DNA of 24,361 bases from Barthelona sp. PAP020 (Eukaryota > Metamonada: BaSk clade): positions 1 through 24,361 of the forward strand of contig JARQWU010000156.1 of assembly GCA_040182905.1 (NCBI GenBank), given 5' to 3'. Under the pieces are notes generated by a model. It saw nothing but the letters and a program-made list of their open reading frames with translations. It was not told the DNA's origin and ran no database searches. The position numbers and the translations under genes were made by a program. Shown piece by piece: positions 1-10,800 of the stretch. The stretch's first letter is position 1. Each line of letters starts with the position of its first letter.

Positions 1-51
1 ATTGGACCTAAAGGTGGTCAAGAAACAACAAATAAAGGAAGTGATATTTGA
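1..51 (+). CDS. 3' end of an upstream plus-strand gene (partial)
   Basis: Frame 1 reads 16 codons (ending Asn-Lys-Gly-Ser-Asp-Ile) before a TGA at 49-51. Every third position is A or T, and first positions are nearly all purine or C, matching the codon style of the confident genes here. An AATAAA poly(A)-type signal lies at 70-75, 19 nt after the stop, as downstream of EFL1 and the reticulon gene. Frame 2 is also open, to a TGA at 86-88, but its codon use is poorer and it would run through the AATAAA. Too little protein is visible to name a product. It would converge with the giant minus-strand gene. Confidence 0.4.
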   Translation: MGPKGGQETTNKGSDI

Positions 52-69
52 TGACCTCTTTATATCTCC

Positions 70-75
70 AATAAA
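70..75 (+). terminator. AATAAA poly(A) signal of the upstream partial gene
   Basis: An AATAAA hexamer lies 19 nt after the TGA of the partial gene at the left edge. Its position matches the hexamers after the EFL1 and reticulon genes. A run of 21 T follows at 107-127, inside the convergent gap shared with the giant minus-strand gene. Confidence 0.35.
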
Positions 76-247
76 TTCCGTTCATTGAGCATGAACTTCC
101 ACATAATTTTTTTTTTTTTTTTTTTTTGGATTCAACAGTTGAATGAATACTGAAATGATATCTGAAGGAACGGTCACAAAATCCTTGCACTTTTTGACAC
201 ATAAAATATAAAACAAATAAAATTTTACTTTTCTTTTGAGCAAGAGG

Positions 248-3200
248 TCATTGCTGAGGTTCTTGAGTAAGATCTTGATTTGAATCTTCGACACAAATTT
301 CTTGAGCTTCTACAACAACATTATCTTCTTTAACTTCTTTTTCTTCTTCGTCCTTTTCTTGATTTCTAAATTCAAATCGGTCGTCAATTTCAACATCTTC
401 AACAATACCATTTGCTTGAAGTTCTTCTTGAGTATCTTCAATTGGATTCACTGCTGTTTCTGCAATAGTTACCTCAATCTGTTTAATTTTTTTTTCTTCT
501 TGAATCTCTTCAGATGTGTCTGGATAAGGAACAGAAAAAGTGGCAGTAGGTTGTTCAAAAGATATATCAATTTCCAAATGGCCATTGACTTCACCTTTAT
601 CACTATCAAGATACTTTTGATCACTATTGTTATCACTCTTTTTGTCATCTTCATTTTCATCATCATCATCTTCTTCCTTAAATCTGGACAAGATTGGAAT
701 ATTGAACCATTGTAACAAGAAGCCACCCAAACAAATGTAAATATTGACAAACAACAAAATTGAAACAATACCTGACAAAACATTTGTCATCAAAGGAGAA
801 ATGGAGTTGGCATCCATAATAATACCAGAGAAGACAATTACAACAGCACATAATAAAGCCGCAGTTTCAGAAATATTATCAAGAGTAGAATTATAAGGCT
901 GAACAATAGCTTGACCCATTAAAGCAGCAAATAAGAAGAAAATTGAAATCAAAGCACTATCTGTTGCATTGCTAGATAAGAAAACAATCGCTAAAACAAT
1001 CAACAATTTTCTCAACAAACCAAAGGTTTCCCAATAACATACACTATCCTTATAACCATCATATAACTTACCGAAATATCTCTTAGATCTAGGAGAGTTT
1101 AGTTTGTTCGCATCCCTGAAGTGTCTAATAGTAAAGAAATATGCAATAGGTAAGCCAATTACAAAGAAAACAATGGATAATACAGGAATCATCATGTTAG
1201 AAATGTGGGCATCACTCCAACACACAACGTTAGGTGACTTTTTCAGAACCTTTCTGCCATCTGTCAATGAAACACAATCAAAATAGTCAATAGCAGATTG
1301 TCCAACAAATGCATAACAATATACAATAATAGTCATAAAAGCTGCAATAGATCTGTCCATGAACTTCATAGCAGATTTAACATTAAATCTCCTGAATATC
1401 CAGAATATGATGTTTAACAGAATCAAGATACCGAAGATGATAACAGGTAATAAGATCTGAATTTTTGTGAAATCAATAAAACTGTAAGCAAACACACATG
1501 AAGGGTTCAAAATGTTTATGTCGAAATTGAAGGTCTTTAACCAATAAAGAGCTTGTTTGATGAAATCTGGCCAATTCAAATCAAGTTGATCAAAGAAACT
1601 GGTAATTTGAGCAAAAGAAAAGAAAGTCAAGATAGATGAGATGTCAATGTTAAAATTACTTCCCAATGATTTGATAGCTTCAACACCTTTGTTCATTGCT
1701 TCGCCAGAAAATTCCATTAATCCTTCCAAATTCTCTCCAATATCTTCAACCATATCTTGACCGTCATTTAAAACTTCAACAGCATCTCCAGCAATGATCA
1801 AAGCACCACCAATAATAACACCAAAGAAGACAAAGATCCCCACAATAATAAAGATGTTGCTTTCAGGACACTGCAAACATTTTTCTTGTTTCTTGAAAAA
1901 TCCACTTGGACATTCAGAACATCTTTCTCCAATAAATCCGGTATTACATACTGCTGCAGTAATATTAACAGCAGATCCTCCAGGACAAGCTTCTTTGGGG
2001 TAACAATTGAGTACAACAGTGGGATTTTCAAGATTGATAAAGTATCCACTGATAGCTTCAGGAGTACTAGACCCTAAAGAACATTTTCCTCCTTCAGGAC
2101 ATTCTGTACATTCCAATCCATCCCCATAATATCCTTCATCACACAAACAGTCCCCAATCCATGTACTGCCAGTCTTTGAAGTAATTGCACCTGTAGGACA
2201 ACTATAACATGATGATGAGCCAGTAACATTTTGATAATTACCAATGGCACATTTAGAACAAGACCTAGATCCTAATTCTTCAGAATATGTACCAACAGGA
2301 CACTCAACACATTGAGAATAATAATATTCAGAGTACCAACCTTTAGAACAAGGGATAAAAGTGAATTTGAACGGTGTACGTTCAAATGTTGTTCCTTGCC
2401 ATGAGATTTCAATGTATAAACTGGCAGCAATAGGGAAAGCCAATGTAGTGAAAGTGATGTTGTTTGAGTTAACAATTGTGCCATTGGTACGAGTGTAAAC
2501 CTCCTTGTAATCACCAATGAACTTGATTATTGGCTTCTTATCAAGAGGGAAATTTTCTCCAGTAAGAGTCACAAGGGTTCCTCCCATTTGAGGACCACTC
2601 AAAGGAGATGCAGAAAAGAATTTTGGTGGTTTAGGAAGCACTAAAACAGTACTATTTTTGGTAATAACTGTAGATGTCACACCTATTGGCTCAATTTGAA
2701 AAATCAATGATGTCATGGACACTGATAAATCAGAGGCTTTCAATGAAACGGTATGATTGCCTGTAATTGTTGTAAAGGCATCCTTTTGAATGAAGTGAAT
2801 CATCGTGCTGTTAACACTGAAAACAGATACATTAAAAGCAAAGTCAGATTCAGATGAAGTCTTAATAGTAAAATTAAGCTCAGTAACATCAACGGTGGTA
2901 TCACTGAAAATAATGTATTCGCTTTGTAAGGAAAAACCGACATATACATTTGAAAGAATGGTGACACTAATTGGCTGACTATATACTTGTCCATCTAATG
3001 AAAGAGCGATGTTTACACTTGTAACATTATCTGAGATTTCAGGCATTGTGAAAGACACTTCTCCTACAGATTCCATTGATCCTAAAGATTGACCAAAAGT
3101 CTTAGCATCCTTGTAAATCTTGATAGAGATCATCTTTGCCTCGTCAATTGGACCGCCCTTGAATATAATCTTAGCAGAATCTCCACCAGACGCTGTAAAT

Positions 3201-6200
3201 TCAGAAGTACTGATACTGACAATGGAAGGAACTCCATAAACAGTAATCTTGTTAGAAATGGTTTTAAATGTTGTCCCATCCAAACTAATAGAAATATCCA
3301 ATTGTTTGAATAAGGTGGAAGGTAGAGTACCATACATAAATTTAGCTTTTAACGTAGAAGTGGTAATATCATAACAAGAAGCAGTATGAACTATCAAACC
3401 TTCAAATTCATATCTAACCTTACAATTAGACATATCTGAAAGTAATGTTCCAGTGAATGTGAAAGAAATATAATCAGGAGCATTGAATGAATAGAATTTC
3501 GAAGGTTCAAAAGAAGTCACTGAAATACCACTGGAACTTGTTGTTGTTGTTGTACATGCACCATCGTTAAAAGTAAAATTCAAAGAATCAAGTAAAACGT
3601 TTTTGGTATCTATTAGATCAACACGATATGAATTACAACCGCATAAAGCCGCATAATTGCTTGAAAAATCATTTAAAGTGTAGTAATTGGAAGAAAAACG
3701 AGTAGCTACTTTTCCTTCTTCAACACAAACAAACGATAACCTCCATTCTCTGGATATGGAAAGATCTGAATTAAAATTAAGAGAAAGCTTACCATTAGAA
3801 TCAGAGAATGCGCTGAGGAAATATGAAACAGGTGTGGTAAGACCAGTTTCGAAGGTGTGCTCTGATATAATAACTGATGGGCTAGCCAAATCAACCAATT
3901 TCACATTATATGAAAGGGCAGGTTTAAAATTCAATTCACTAGCTCGTAAATATCTTTGACTGCCACTAATAACAAAATTCTCATCGTTGACAATAACGTC
4001 AATATAATCAACTGCAGCATCACTGTTACTGAACGAATAAGAAAGTCCACCATAAATATCAACATCATATCCTATCAAAACACCATTTTCCAGACTAAAC
4101 ATGTTTTTTACATCATAATTAGCAATTCTCACGTTGCCTAAATAATAATTGTAGCTACCATACTGATAACGCAGTTCATATCCACCAGCAACAACATTTT
4201 TAAAGGAACCACTCTTGGTTATGATAGTATTAGCGGCGTAGGTTTGATTTAGTATTCCTTCCTCTCCTATCATTGGATAATGGTTGTCATAATGCGAAGT
4301 GATGCCTTGTAAAAATAAAGTACCGTTCTGCAATATTTGCCATTGGTTCATAAAGGTGAAATTGACAGAAAAATCACATCTTTCAGTAACGCAATTAATA
4401 AATGCTGGAGAAACACGGGTAAGGAAATTAATTGTAGCGTTGACACCAACATAATCCCTTCGATAAAGTATTTGACCATTCGGAAGTTCAATATTGCAAG
4501 TCAAGGTTGATTGATAACTGAAAACAGCCGGATCAAAATAATAATTTCCGATATATGTGTTTGAGTTTGGTGTCCCATGATTATCTAACGGAATTTCAAC
4601 TCGTCTTTTATAAGAATCAACAGTATAACAAACTAGTTTCTTACCAGTCGAGTTGAAACGTGACATACAATCTGAATAAAAATAAAGCACAAAGGAATTA
4701 TTACCATTCGTATAATAAGAATTTTGGTAATAATATTCACACACTCTATACGTATTTGTTTCAATCAAGGGAAAATCAAAGAGCAATTGTGTCCCATTGG
4801 GATATTTACGGTACATCGTACTGTTAATGGAGTTTCCAGCCAAGAAATAATACGAATAGTAATTATTGGAGATGGCTTTCACATTCATTAAAAAGGAATT
4901 ATCAGTGGAATTATGATAGGTTGCATAAACATAGTCAGAACTACGATATATGTTTGAATGATCATCAGTATCGAAATACTCAGCCATTGTAGTTATATTT
5001 ACAACCTCTGAATAATTGTACCTGTAACTTTCGCGATAAACAGTATATGTATAGATACCAGGAACACTCATAGCAAAAGATGTGTTATGTATGTATACAG
5101 GTCTAATAGTGGTACAACTAGTGTTGAAATATTCACTAGGAGCAGTCAATATCTTAAATTCTGTCCGTTCTGCTATTGAAGCCTTTTCCAAAGGGAATCC
5201 CAAAGTAGGATATGCACTATTGCAGCATTGATGGTAAATATCAAATTCCATAAGAGGCATTCTTCTCGATTTGTATAATGACTTTGTTGTATTTGCATGA
5301 TACGAGCTACTATACTCAAAAGTATTTCCATTTGAACTCAATGCATAATGATCTGCACTGATTATCACTTGATAAGTTAGTGATGTATATGCCCTATAGA
5401 AGGGTAAATTAAAGCCATTTCTACGTATGAAGGAAAACCCAAAATACATAATAGAATTATAATACTGAGACACATAATAGGTATCATAAGGTGTAAACTG
5501 AAGTAAATAGTTGTAATTACTGATTTTCAATGCGAATGCGGGACCATAATCACTCATAATAGCATAAGCAACTGTTCCAGCTGCTCTTCTGACTGAAAAT
5601 GACATGCCAGAAAAAAATACATTTACCTGAGTAGTTGATTCAAGCGTACCAACATCAAAATACATCTTGATTAAAGCATCATGAAGATCATAACCGAAGA
5701 ATTCAATTCTGTTCTTTAAATGATTATAAACAGTAGAATTACCCAATATTGTATAATTCCTGACACTTTCAACTGTTAGATTATCCGTGTTCAAAAGGTC
5801 AAAATTGGTTGTGTTAAATTCGTATCTTTGACCATACGTTTTGTTATAAAGAATAGTCAATCGATAGTTCGAACCATAAGTCGATACATATGGTACAATG
5901 CCATCGGTAATTGGTTCAACTTCCAAAGAAAATGTTTGGTTGACATAAGTCTTAAGATCAACAAAAAATCCACTTACATGAGTGCTGTTGTGACCCATAA
6001 AACAAACAACATCCTCATTTCCAATGAAAACGGTATTATTGTGCATTAATTCAGTAGTGTTGTAATTAACAAACAAGAGATGCATTCCAGATTGTTTTTC
6101 CTCGTAAATCATGTTTCCTTCACTTGTATTCAAAAAACAAAATGTACCATTTGAATGGATGTTTGTGCACATCTTGAATGTGGGTTTAAACATACTAGGA

Positions 6201-7465
6201 TCAATACCATATGATAGAGGGGTATTGGTTGAAGATGAAACGTCTACTCTCAACATATTATATGTATCATGAGGACCCATTTTTATTGCTGTATGATATC
6301 CTTTATGATCGCTCGATGAAATAATCATCACCTCATCAGATTTCTCAGAAACAGCCGTAACATAGGATGTGAAAGAATAATATGGGCCCTTCATAATTAC
6401 AACTGTTGAAGGATTGTAGTTTTCAAAATATCCTGTTAAATGAATAAGCCGATGATGTGAAAAAGCAGGTCGGTTGCTAATATTGTATCTGGGAAGCTCA
6501 TAAGAGTATATAGCATCTTTAGTCATATAATAAACACTAAAATCATCGCTAGCTTCCATTATAAGCCTTGTTTCATTGAAAAGACGTTCAGGTAACGACC
6601 CGTCATATGTATAGAATGCACTATCAAGGAAGTATTGTGAGTGAGTAGAATTGGCAACCAACAAAACGATATCTCCAATAGTTCTAATAACAGTGAAGTT
6701 TCCCAACGTATTTGTGAAATAAGTCGATTGAGACATCAAGAAAATTTGATCATCATTCAACAACAGGGCACAGGGTATGTATGAATATGTGGTATCAAAG
6801 TACATTGATCCACCACAAAACATTTGTCTATAACCAAAGCTTTTGGACGATGTGGCAAAACTCCCATACTCAGAATTTGGAGTGTCACAATATCTCAAAG
6901 AAATCGAAGAAAATGCTTGAAAAAATATTTCTTGTTCAAAAATTCGAATCTCAAAGTCGACATCATTATTCAAAAGCAACTGAATCTGTTGCAAATTATA
7001 TGAATATGCAGCAACCTGAATTTGCTTATCAAATGTTTGAGAAAATGCTCGTTTAAAATTGTAATCAATCAAGAAAACATTGGGTTTAACATAAGTGTCA
7101 TTGCTCAAGGTATTTGTCAAATAAGTATCATTGTACCTAAATATTAAAAATGCATCTTCCAATGCATAAATACTGCAATTAACAGTATGAACCATTGTAA
7201 TATTGAATTGAGACGCAAGAATTGTTGCGTTCAAACCATTAGAAGTCCTTAAAATATTCTCTTGTTGATTGTTGTTGGTATCATTATAATATCCACCATA
7301 CCATATCCACTCATTTGTAGAAGGTGAAACAGCAAAACAACCTCCTTCAATAGAATTGAAATCAGTAAAAGAATGAAGTACTTTTTCATTAGCACTACTA
7401 ATTCCTATCACGCATAGTAAACAAATTGCTATAAATGATTGCAATGCAACAAATATTTGTTTCAT
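248..7465 (-). CDS. Giant multi-pass surface protein with TIG domains and cysteine-rich stalk
   Basis: The product has 2405 residues when started at the first true ATG (7465-7463). The open frame extends 16 codons upstream only from a TTG, and the ATG directly opens a signal peptide (about residues 1-25, Lys then a hydrophobic core, Ala-Asn cleavage region). Residues 26 to about 1310 form a Tyr/Asn-rich ectodomain with many Asn-X-Ser/Thr sequons and no domain I recognise. Residues about 1315-1705 contain tandem Ig-like IPT/TIG-type modules, the clearest at about 1612-1705 (pattern PLSG..GGTLVTLTG.NF). Residues about 1707-1870 are a cysteine-rich GCC2/GCC3 or ephrin-receptor-like stalk (repeated C-x2-C with GTYS). 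About eight hydrophobic segments follow (about 1873-1893, 2005-2027, 2040-2060, 2088-2113, 2150-2168, 2172-2190, 2205-2228, 2230-2252), then an acidic cytosolic tail from about 2260. The architecture resembles orphan receptor- or channel-like proteins of protists. A sensing or adhesion role at the plasma membrane is inference. The frame is intact and intronless. Confidence 0.88.
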   Translation of the reverse strand: MKQIFVALQSFIAICLLCVIGISSANEKVLHSFTDFNSIEGGCFAVSPSTNEWIWYGGYYNDTNNNQQENILRTSNGLNATILASQFNITMVHTVNCSIYALEDAFLIFRYNDTYLTNTLSNDTYVKPNVFLIDYNFKRAFSQTFDKQIQVAAYSYNLQQIQLLLNNDVDFEIRIFEQEIFFQAFSSISLRYCDTPNSEYGSFATSSKSFGYRQMFCGGSMYFDTTYSYIPCALLLNDDQIFLMSQSTYFTNTLGNFTVIRTIGDIVLLVANSTHSQYFLDSAFYTYDGSLPERLFNETRLIMEASDDFSVYYMTKDAIYSYELPRYNISNRPAFSHHRLIHLTGYFENYNPSTVVIMKGPYYSFTSYVTAVSEKSDEVMIISSSDHKGYHTAIKMGPHDTYNMLRVDVSSSTNTPLSYGIDPSMFKPTFKMCTNIHSNGTFCFLNTSEGNMIYEEKQSGMHLLFVNYNTTELMHNNTVFIGNEDVVCFMGHNSTHVSGFFVDLKTYVNQTFSLEVEPITDGIVPYVSTYGSNYRLTILYNKTYGQRYEFNTTNFDLLNTDNLTVESVRNYTILGNSTVYNHLKNRIEFFGYDLHDALIKMYFDVGTLESTTQVNVFFSGMSFSVRRAAGTVAYAIMSDYGPAFALKISNYNYLLQFTPYDTYYVSQYYNSIMYFGFSFIRRNGFNLPFYRAYTSLTYQVIISADHYALSSNGNTFEYSSSYHANTTKSLYKSRRMPLMEFDIYHQCCNSAYPTLGFPLEKASIAERTEFKILTAPSEYFNTSCTTIRPVYIHNTSFAMSVPGIYTYTVYRESYRYNYSEVVNITTMAEYFDTDDHSNIYRSSDYVYATYHNSTDNSFLMNVKAISNNYYSYYFLAGNSINSTMYRKYPNGTQLLFDFPLIETNTYRVCEYYYQNSYYTNGNNSFVLYFYSDCMSRFNSTGKKLVCYTVDSYKRRVEIPLDNHGTPNSNTYIGNYYFDPAVFSYQSTLTCNIELPNGQILYRRDYVGVNATINFLTRVSPAFINCVTERCDFSVNFTFMNQWQILQNGTLFLQGITSHYDNHYPMIGEEGILNQTYAANTIITKSGSFKNVVAGGYELRYQYGSYNYYLGNVRIANYDVKNMFSLENGVLIGYDVDIYGGLSYSFSNSDAAVDYIDVIVNDENFVISGSQRYLRASELNFKPALSYNVKLVDLASPSVIISEHTFETGLTTPVSYFLSAFSDSNGKLSLNFNSDLSISREWRLSFVCVEEGKVATRFSSNYYTLNDFSSNYAALCGCNSYRVDLIDTKNVLLDSLNFTFNDGACTTTTTSSSGISVTSFEPSKFYSFNAPDYISFTFTGTLLSDMSNCKVRYEFEGLIVHTASCYDITTSTLKAKFMYGTLPSTLFKQLDISISLDGTTFKTISNKITVYGVPSIVSISTSEFTASGGDSAKIIFKGGPIDEAKMISIKIYKDAKTFGQSLGSMESVGEVSFTMPEISDNVTSVNIALSLDGQVYSQPISVTILSNVYVGFSLQSEYIIFSDTTVDVTELNFTIKTSSESDFAFNVSVFSVNSTMIHFIQKDAFTTITGNHTVSLKASDLSVSMTSLIFQIEPIGVTSTVITKNSTVLVLPKPPKFFSASPLSGPQMGGTLVTLTGENFPLDKKPIIKFIGDYKEVYTRTNGTIVNSNNITFTTLAFPIAASLYIEISWQGTTFERTPFKFTFIPCSKGWYSEYYYSQCVECPVGTYSEELGSRSCSKCAIGNYQNVTGSSSCYSCPTGAITSKTGSTWIGDCLCDEGYYGDGLECTECPEGGKCSLGSSTPEAISGYFINLENPTVVLNCYPKEACPGGSAVNITAAVCNTGFIGERCSECPSGFFKKQEKCLQCPESNIFIIVGIFVFFGVIIGGALIIAGDAVEVLNDGQDMVEDIGENLEGLMEFSGEAMNKGVEAIKSLGSNFNIDISSILTFFSFAQITSFFDQLDLNWPDFIKQALYWLKTFNFDINILNPSCVFAYSFIDFTKIQILLPVIIFGILILLNIIFWIFRRFNVKSAMKFMDRSIAAFMTIIVYCYAFVGQSAIDYFDCVSLTDGRKVLKKSPNVVCWSDAHISNMMIPVLSIVFFVIGLPIAYFFTIRHFRDANKLNSPRSKRYFGKLYDGYKDSVCYWETFGLLRKLLIVLAIVFLSSNATDSALISIFFLFAALMGQAIVQPYNSTLDNISETAALLCAVVIVFSGIIMDANSISPLMTNVLSGIVSILLFVNIYICLGGFLLQWFNIPILSRFKEEDDDDENEDDKKSDNNSDQKYLDSDKGEVNGHLEIDISFEQPTATFSVPYPDTSEEIQEEKKIKQIEVTIAETAVNPIEDTQEELQANGIVEDVEIDDRFEFRNQEKDEEEKEVKEDNVVVEAQEICVEDSNQDLTQEPQQ

Positions 7466-7844
7466 TTGGCCAAAAAAAAAAGTTTGATTTTTCCAAAAAA
7501 TTGGAATTTTCAATGAAATCCCAAAAGAGAAAAAAAATTATTTAGTTTACATAATTATATTAATATTATAATTAAACCAATCAATCAATCAAAAATCAAA
7601 AAGAAAGAATGGGGAAATGAAAAACAACATTGTTAGTTTATATTAATTCAAAATTCAGTACTCTTTGGAAGTTTTATCATATTTAACTTCTTTCCTCTTT
7701 ACCTCATTCCTTTTAGTTTTTTCATCTGATTTATCAAATAAATAATATTAAACAATTTTCTTTTATCATACATAATTCCCCATAGAAGAAAAAAATTCAC
7801 TTACTTTCTTTACACTACTGGGTTATTTGATTGTAATTGTACAA
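7466..7844. other. Intergenic gap: promoter of giant gene, 3' flank of CFAP57-like gene
   Basis: This 379-bp A/T-rich gap lies between two genes on the minus strand. It should hold the promoter and 5' leader of the giant gene and the 3' end of the CFAP57-like transcript. A TCAT-containing stretch near 7508-7514 could be a start-site motif, but I cannot support it. A short CAAT-type direct repeat sits at about 7579-7592. I see no credible ORF, RNA gene or TATA box. Confidence 0.5.
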
Positions 7845-10800
7845 TTATTTCCAAGTTTGAGTCAATGAAGTACCTTTCTTTACAGCTTGATAAGGGTTGG
7901 TTCGATTTTTCTTTGGAGTTGAAAAAAATTGTTGAACAGGTTGAGGACTACTGCTGCCACCAAAAGAATTTGTAGAATCAGGTCTAAATCTTGCTCTTCT
8001 ATCATTTATCACATCTTCTTGATTATGTCGAGCTTGATTAGTCAATCTTGTGATTTCTTCAATTCTTTCTCTCAAATGTGCTTGGGCAGTTCTCAATTCA
8101 TTTTGAAGTCTATCTCTATCCAATTTCAACTCCCTATGTGCGACCCTCAATGTATTTATTTCTTGAATCAATGCCTTATTTTGTTTCAATTGTTGTTGAT
8201 GATGAGCGCTTGTGGATTTCTCAATCATCTCCAATTTTCGTTTCAAAGAATCGCATTTGTTCTGTAAATGAACTCTTTGTCTTTGTAGTTCAATTATCTT
8301 TGATTTCTCTTGACGTTCCTCCAATATGTCTATCTCACTGTCAACATCAATGTTGTCTTTGGTTAGATTGGAAGGCAATTGTTCACAATATGATCTATAT
8401 AACTCACGAACACACTCAGGCCATTGGCTAATCTCTAACTGATTGACCATGGTAAATAGATCCTTTTGAAATGATTTGATCAGACCATTACGTGTTTCTA
8501 GAACATGTTCCATCTTTTTTAGATTGCTCTTTAGCAAATCATTTTTCTTCAATAATGCTGAAATGTTCAATTTCAAATTTGATTGGTTTTGATGATCCTT
8601 TTCCATGATATCGTCCATCTGGAAGATTTTAGCCTTCATCTCCTTGATCTGTAAGTCTCTGGGCTCAATTTGAGATTTTAGATCACGAATCTTAATACCT
8701 AAAACATTTTTAAACTTTTCTAGCTCTTGATTCCTATTTTTTAACTCAAATATTTGTTTTTCCTTCTCTGCTATTGATTTGTTTCGATCCTCTAACTCGG
8801 TCCTTAATAAGCCTAATTTGGTATTCTTATCATTCACATCACTCTTCAATTTCAACACAGTATTCTGTTTTTGTGAAATTAAAACATCTTTTGCGTTAGC
8901 TGTCTTTTGAAAGGTTTTGAACTGTTGTTTTAAATCATCATGTTCTGATTTTAAATGATGGAACGTTTGTTTACTCCGTGCTAATTGCTCATTCAACTCT
9001 TTTTGAGAATGATGCAACATTGTTGAATATTCATCCTCAATTTGCTCTCGATTCAATTCATGCGCTCTTTGTTCATCCTTATTTGACACTTTTAGTTGAG
9101 CAATCTTCACGTCCTTTTGATCTAATGCAAGCTTATTTTCCAATTTGATATTTGACACAGTATCGTTAAATTTGCTGCGAATTCTGTCCAAATTCTCTTG
9201 ATATGCTATCTCTTGATCTTCTTTAGCGTCTTGTAATTCCGATAATTTATTATTCAAATCTGTAATTGCCCTTTGATGATTGGCTGTCAAGGTAGCGATA
9301 TCTTTTTGATGTGTCAAACTCTGTTGTTCAACTTCACGTTGCAATTCACTTAAATTTCTTTCCATCGTTTTTCGGGTCGTCTCATGAATCTTTACATTCT
9401 CATTGATAATAGTTTGAAGTTTACCCTTTTCAGAATCTAATTTCGACATATGTGATGCTTCCAATTCATGTAAAGCCTGTGAATGTTTCAATTTCTCTTC
9501 TTCTAATCGTCTAGTCGACAAATCAATCTGTGCTTCAAATTTAGCTACTTCATTTTGATTGAATAGCTTGTAATCCCATGACTTCCCAGATGTAGCTGCA
9601 AGATGTGTGACAATATCATTCCTGCCTAACTCTTCAAGATGTGATCTAGAACCATACAAATGGTGCAAGAAAATAACTCCATCTGTACCCACAGAGAGAA
9701 CCAGATTATCATCACTTGAAATCTCCATTGAAGTGATGGATCCTGCATGACAAAAACGTTCAAAAACGGGAGATAAAACTTCATCCTCTGTTTCTCCTGC
9801 AATTGGTGGAAAATGATACAAACGAATAGCTCCTTGAGATGTTGAAGCTAAAAAAAGAAAAGATCTGGCATCTTGAGCTGAAATGGTCCCTGATTTCGTC
9901 AAAAATGGCATAGCCAAAACGGTAATATCAACGGGACCAACCGCAACTTCAAAAGTATCAGAAGAAAACAAATCAGAGGCACTAATACGATTTCCTTGTT
10001 TGTCAGTAAGGTTGGATTGTAAAACCCTAATTCGATGGTGAGATCCTGCGGCGATAATCGACATCTTTCTAATTACCTCAGTATCGTAATTGGAGGAGTC
10101 TGATAACACAACGCTTTGTAAAGCCATTGCAACAGCAGAATATCTGCAATGTTTTATTGCATTCTCGCCAACTCGACTAAAGTCTCTCAAATCCCAAACA
10201 TACAAAGAACCATCCTTGTCAACAGAAGTCAAAAGACTATCATTATAAGAAAAAGAGATATCGCGGATTGGGGAAATATGCAGAGAAATCTTAGCAAGCA
10301 ATTTTGTACTATAAAAGTCATAAAGGAAGATATTAGATCCTTCTACTATTGCCAAAACGTCACCACCATTCGAAAATTTCATCGTTGTGATTCCTTTCTG
10401 TGGTAATTCAGCGACTACCTCCAAATGATCAGCAACAATTGTAAATATACGGGTTCTATCCGAAAATCCTCCAGCAATATAATATCCGGTTGGATGTAAC
10501 ACAACAGAATAGCAATCTTCAAAGAATTGCGCAATAACTTCAGTTTTGCGTGTTTGATAGTTGTATAATCTAATCGTTTTATCAGTGGAAACAGTAGCAA
10601 ATATGGGCCTTCGTGTACATAACGAGCAACTTAATAATTCACCAATCGGAAAATTACATAGAACATGTGAAAACAAACGATAGTTGCTGCTTAATGTAGT
10701 GGCCTGTGAATCAACATTTTGAGTTTGTGCTTGCCCAACTGAAGGTTTCGTTTTTGTCAACTCATCTGAAAATAGCATGGCTGTAGCCATGTCGAACTTT

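Noticed and set aside
2-88. Alternative frame for the left-edge partial gene, ending in TGA at 86-88
   Set aside because: Its third positions are mixed and it would run through an AATAAA signal; frame 1 fits the local codon style better. I remain unsure.
107-127. Run of 21 T
   Set aside because: Simple homopolymer in a convergent 3' flank; such runs occur throughout the intergenic DNA here.
302-715. Plus-strand open frame of 137 codons opposite the giant protein's tail
   Set aside because: It is Phe/Ile/Asn-rich low-complexity sequence caused by the antisense of an acidic, Lys-rich tail; the minus frame is part of a much longer coherent protein.
7466-7513. Sixteen-codon N-terminal extension of the giant protein
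   Set aside because: It begins with TTG, not ATG, and the downstream ATG directly opens a proper signal peptide.
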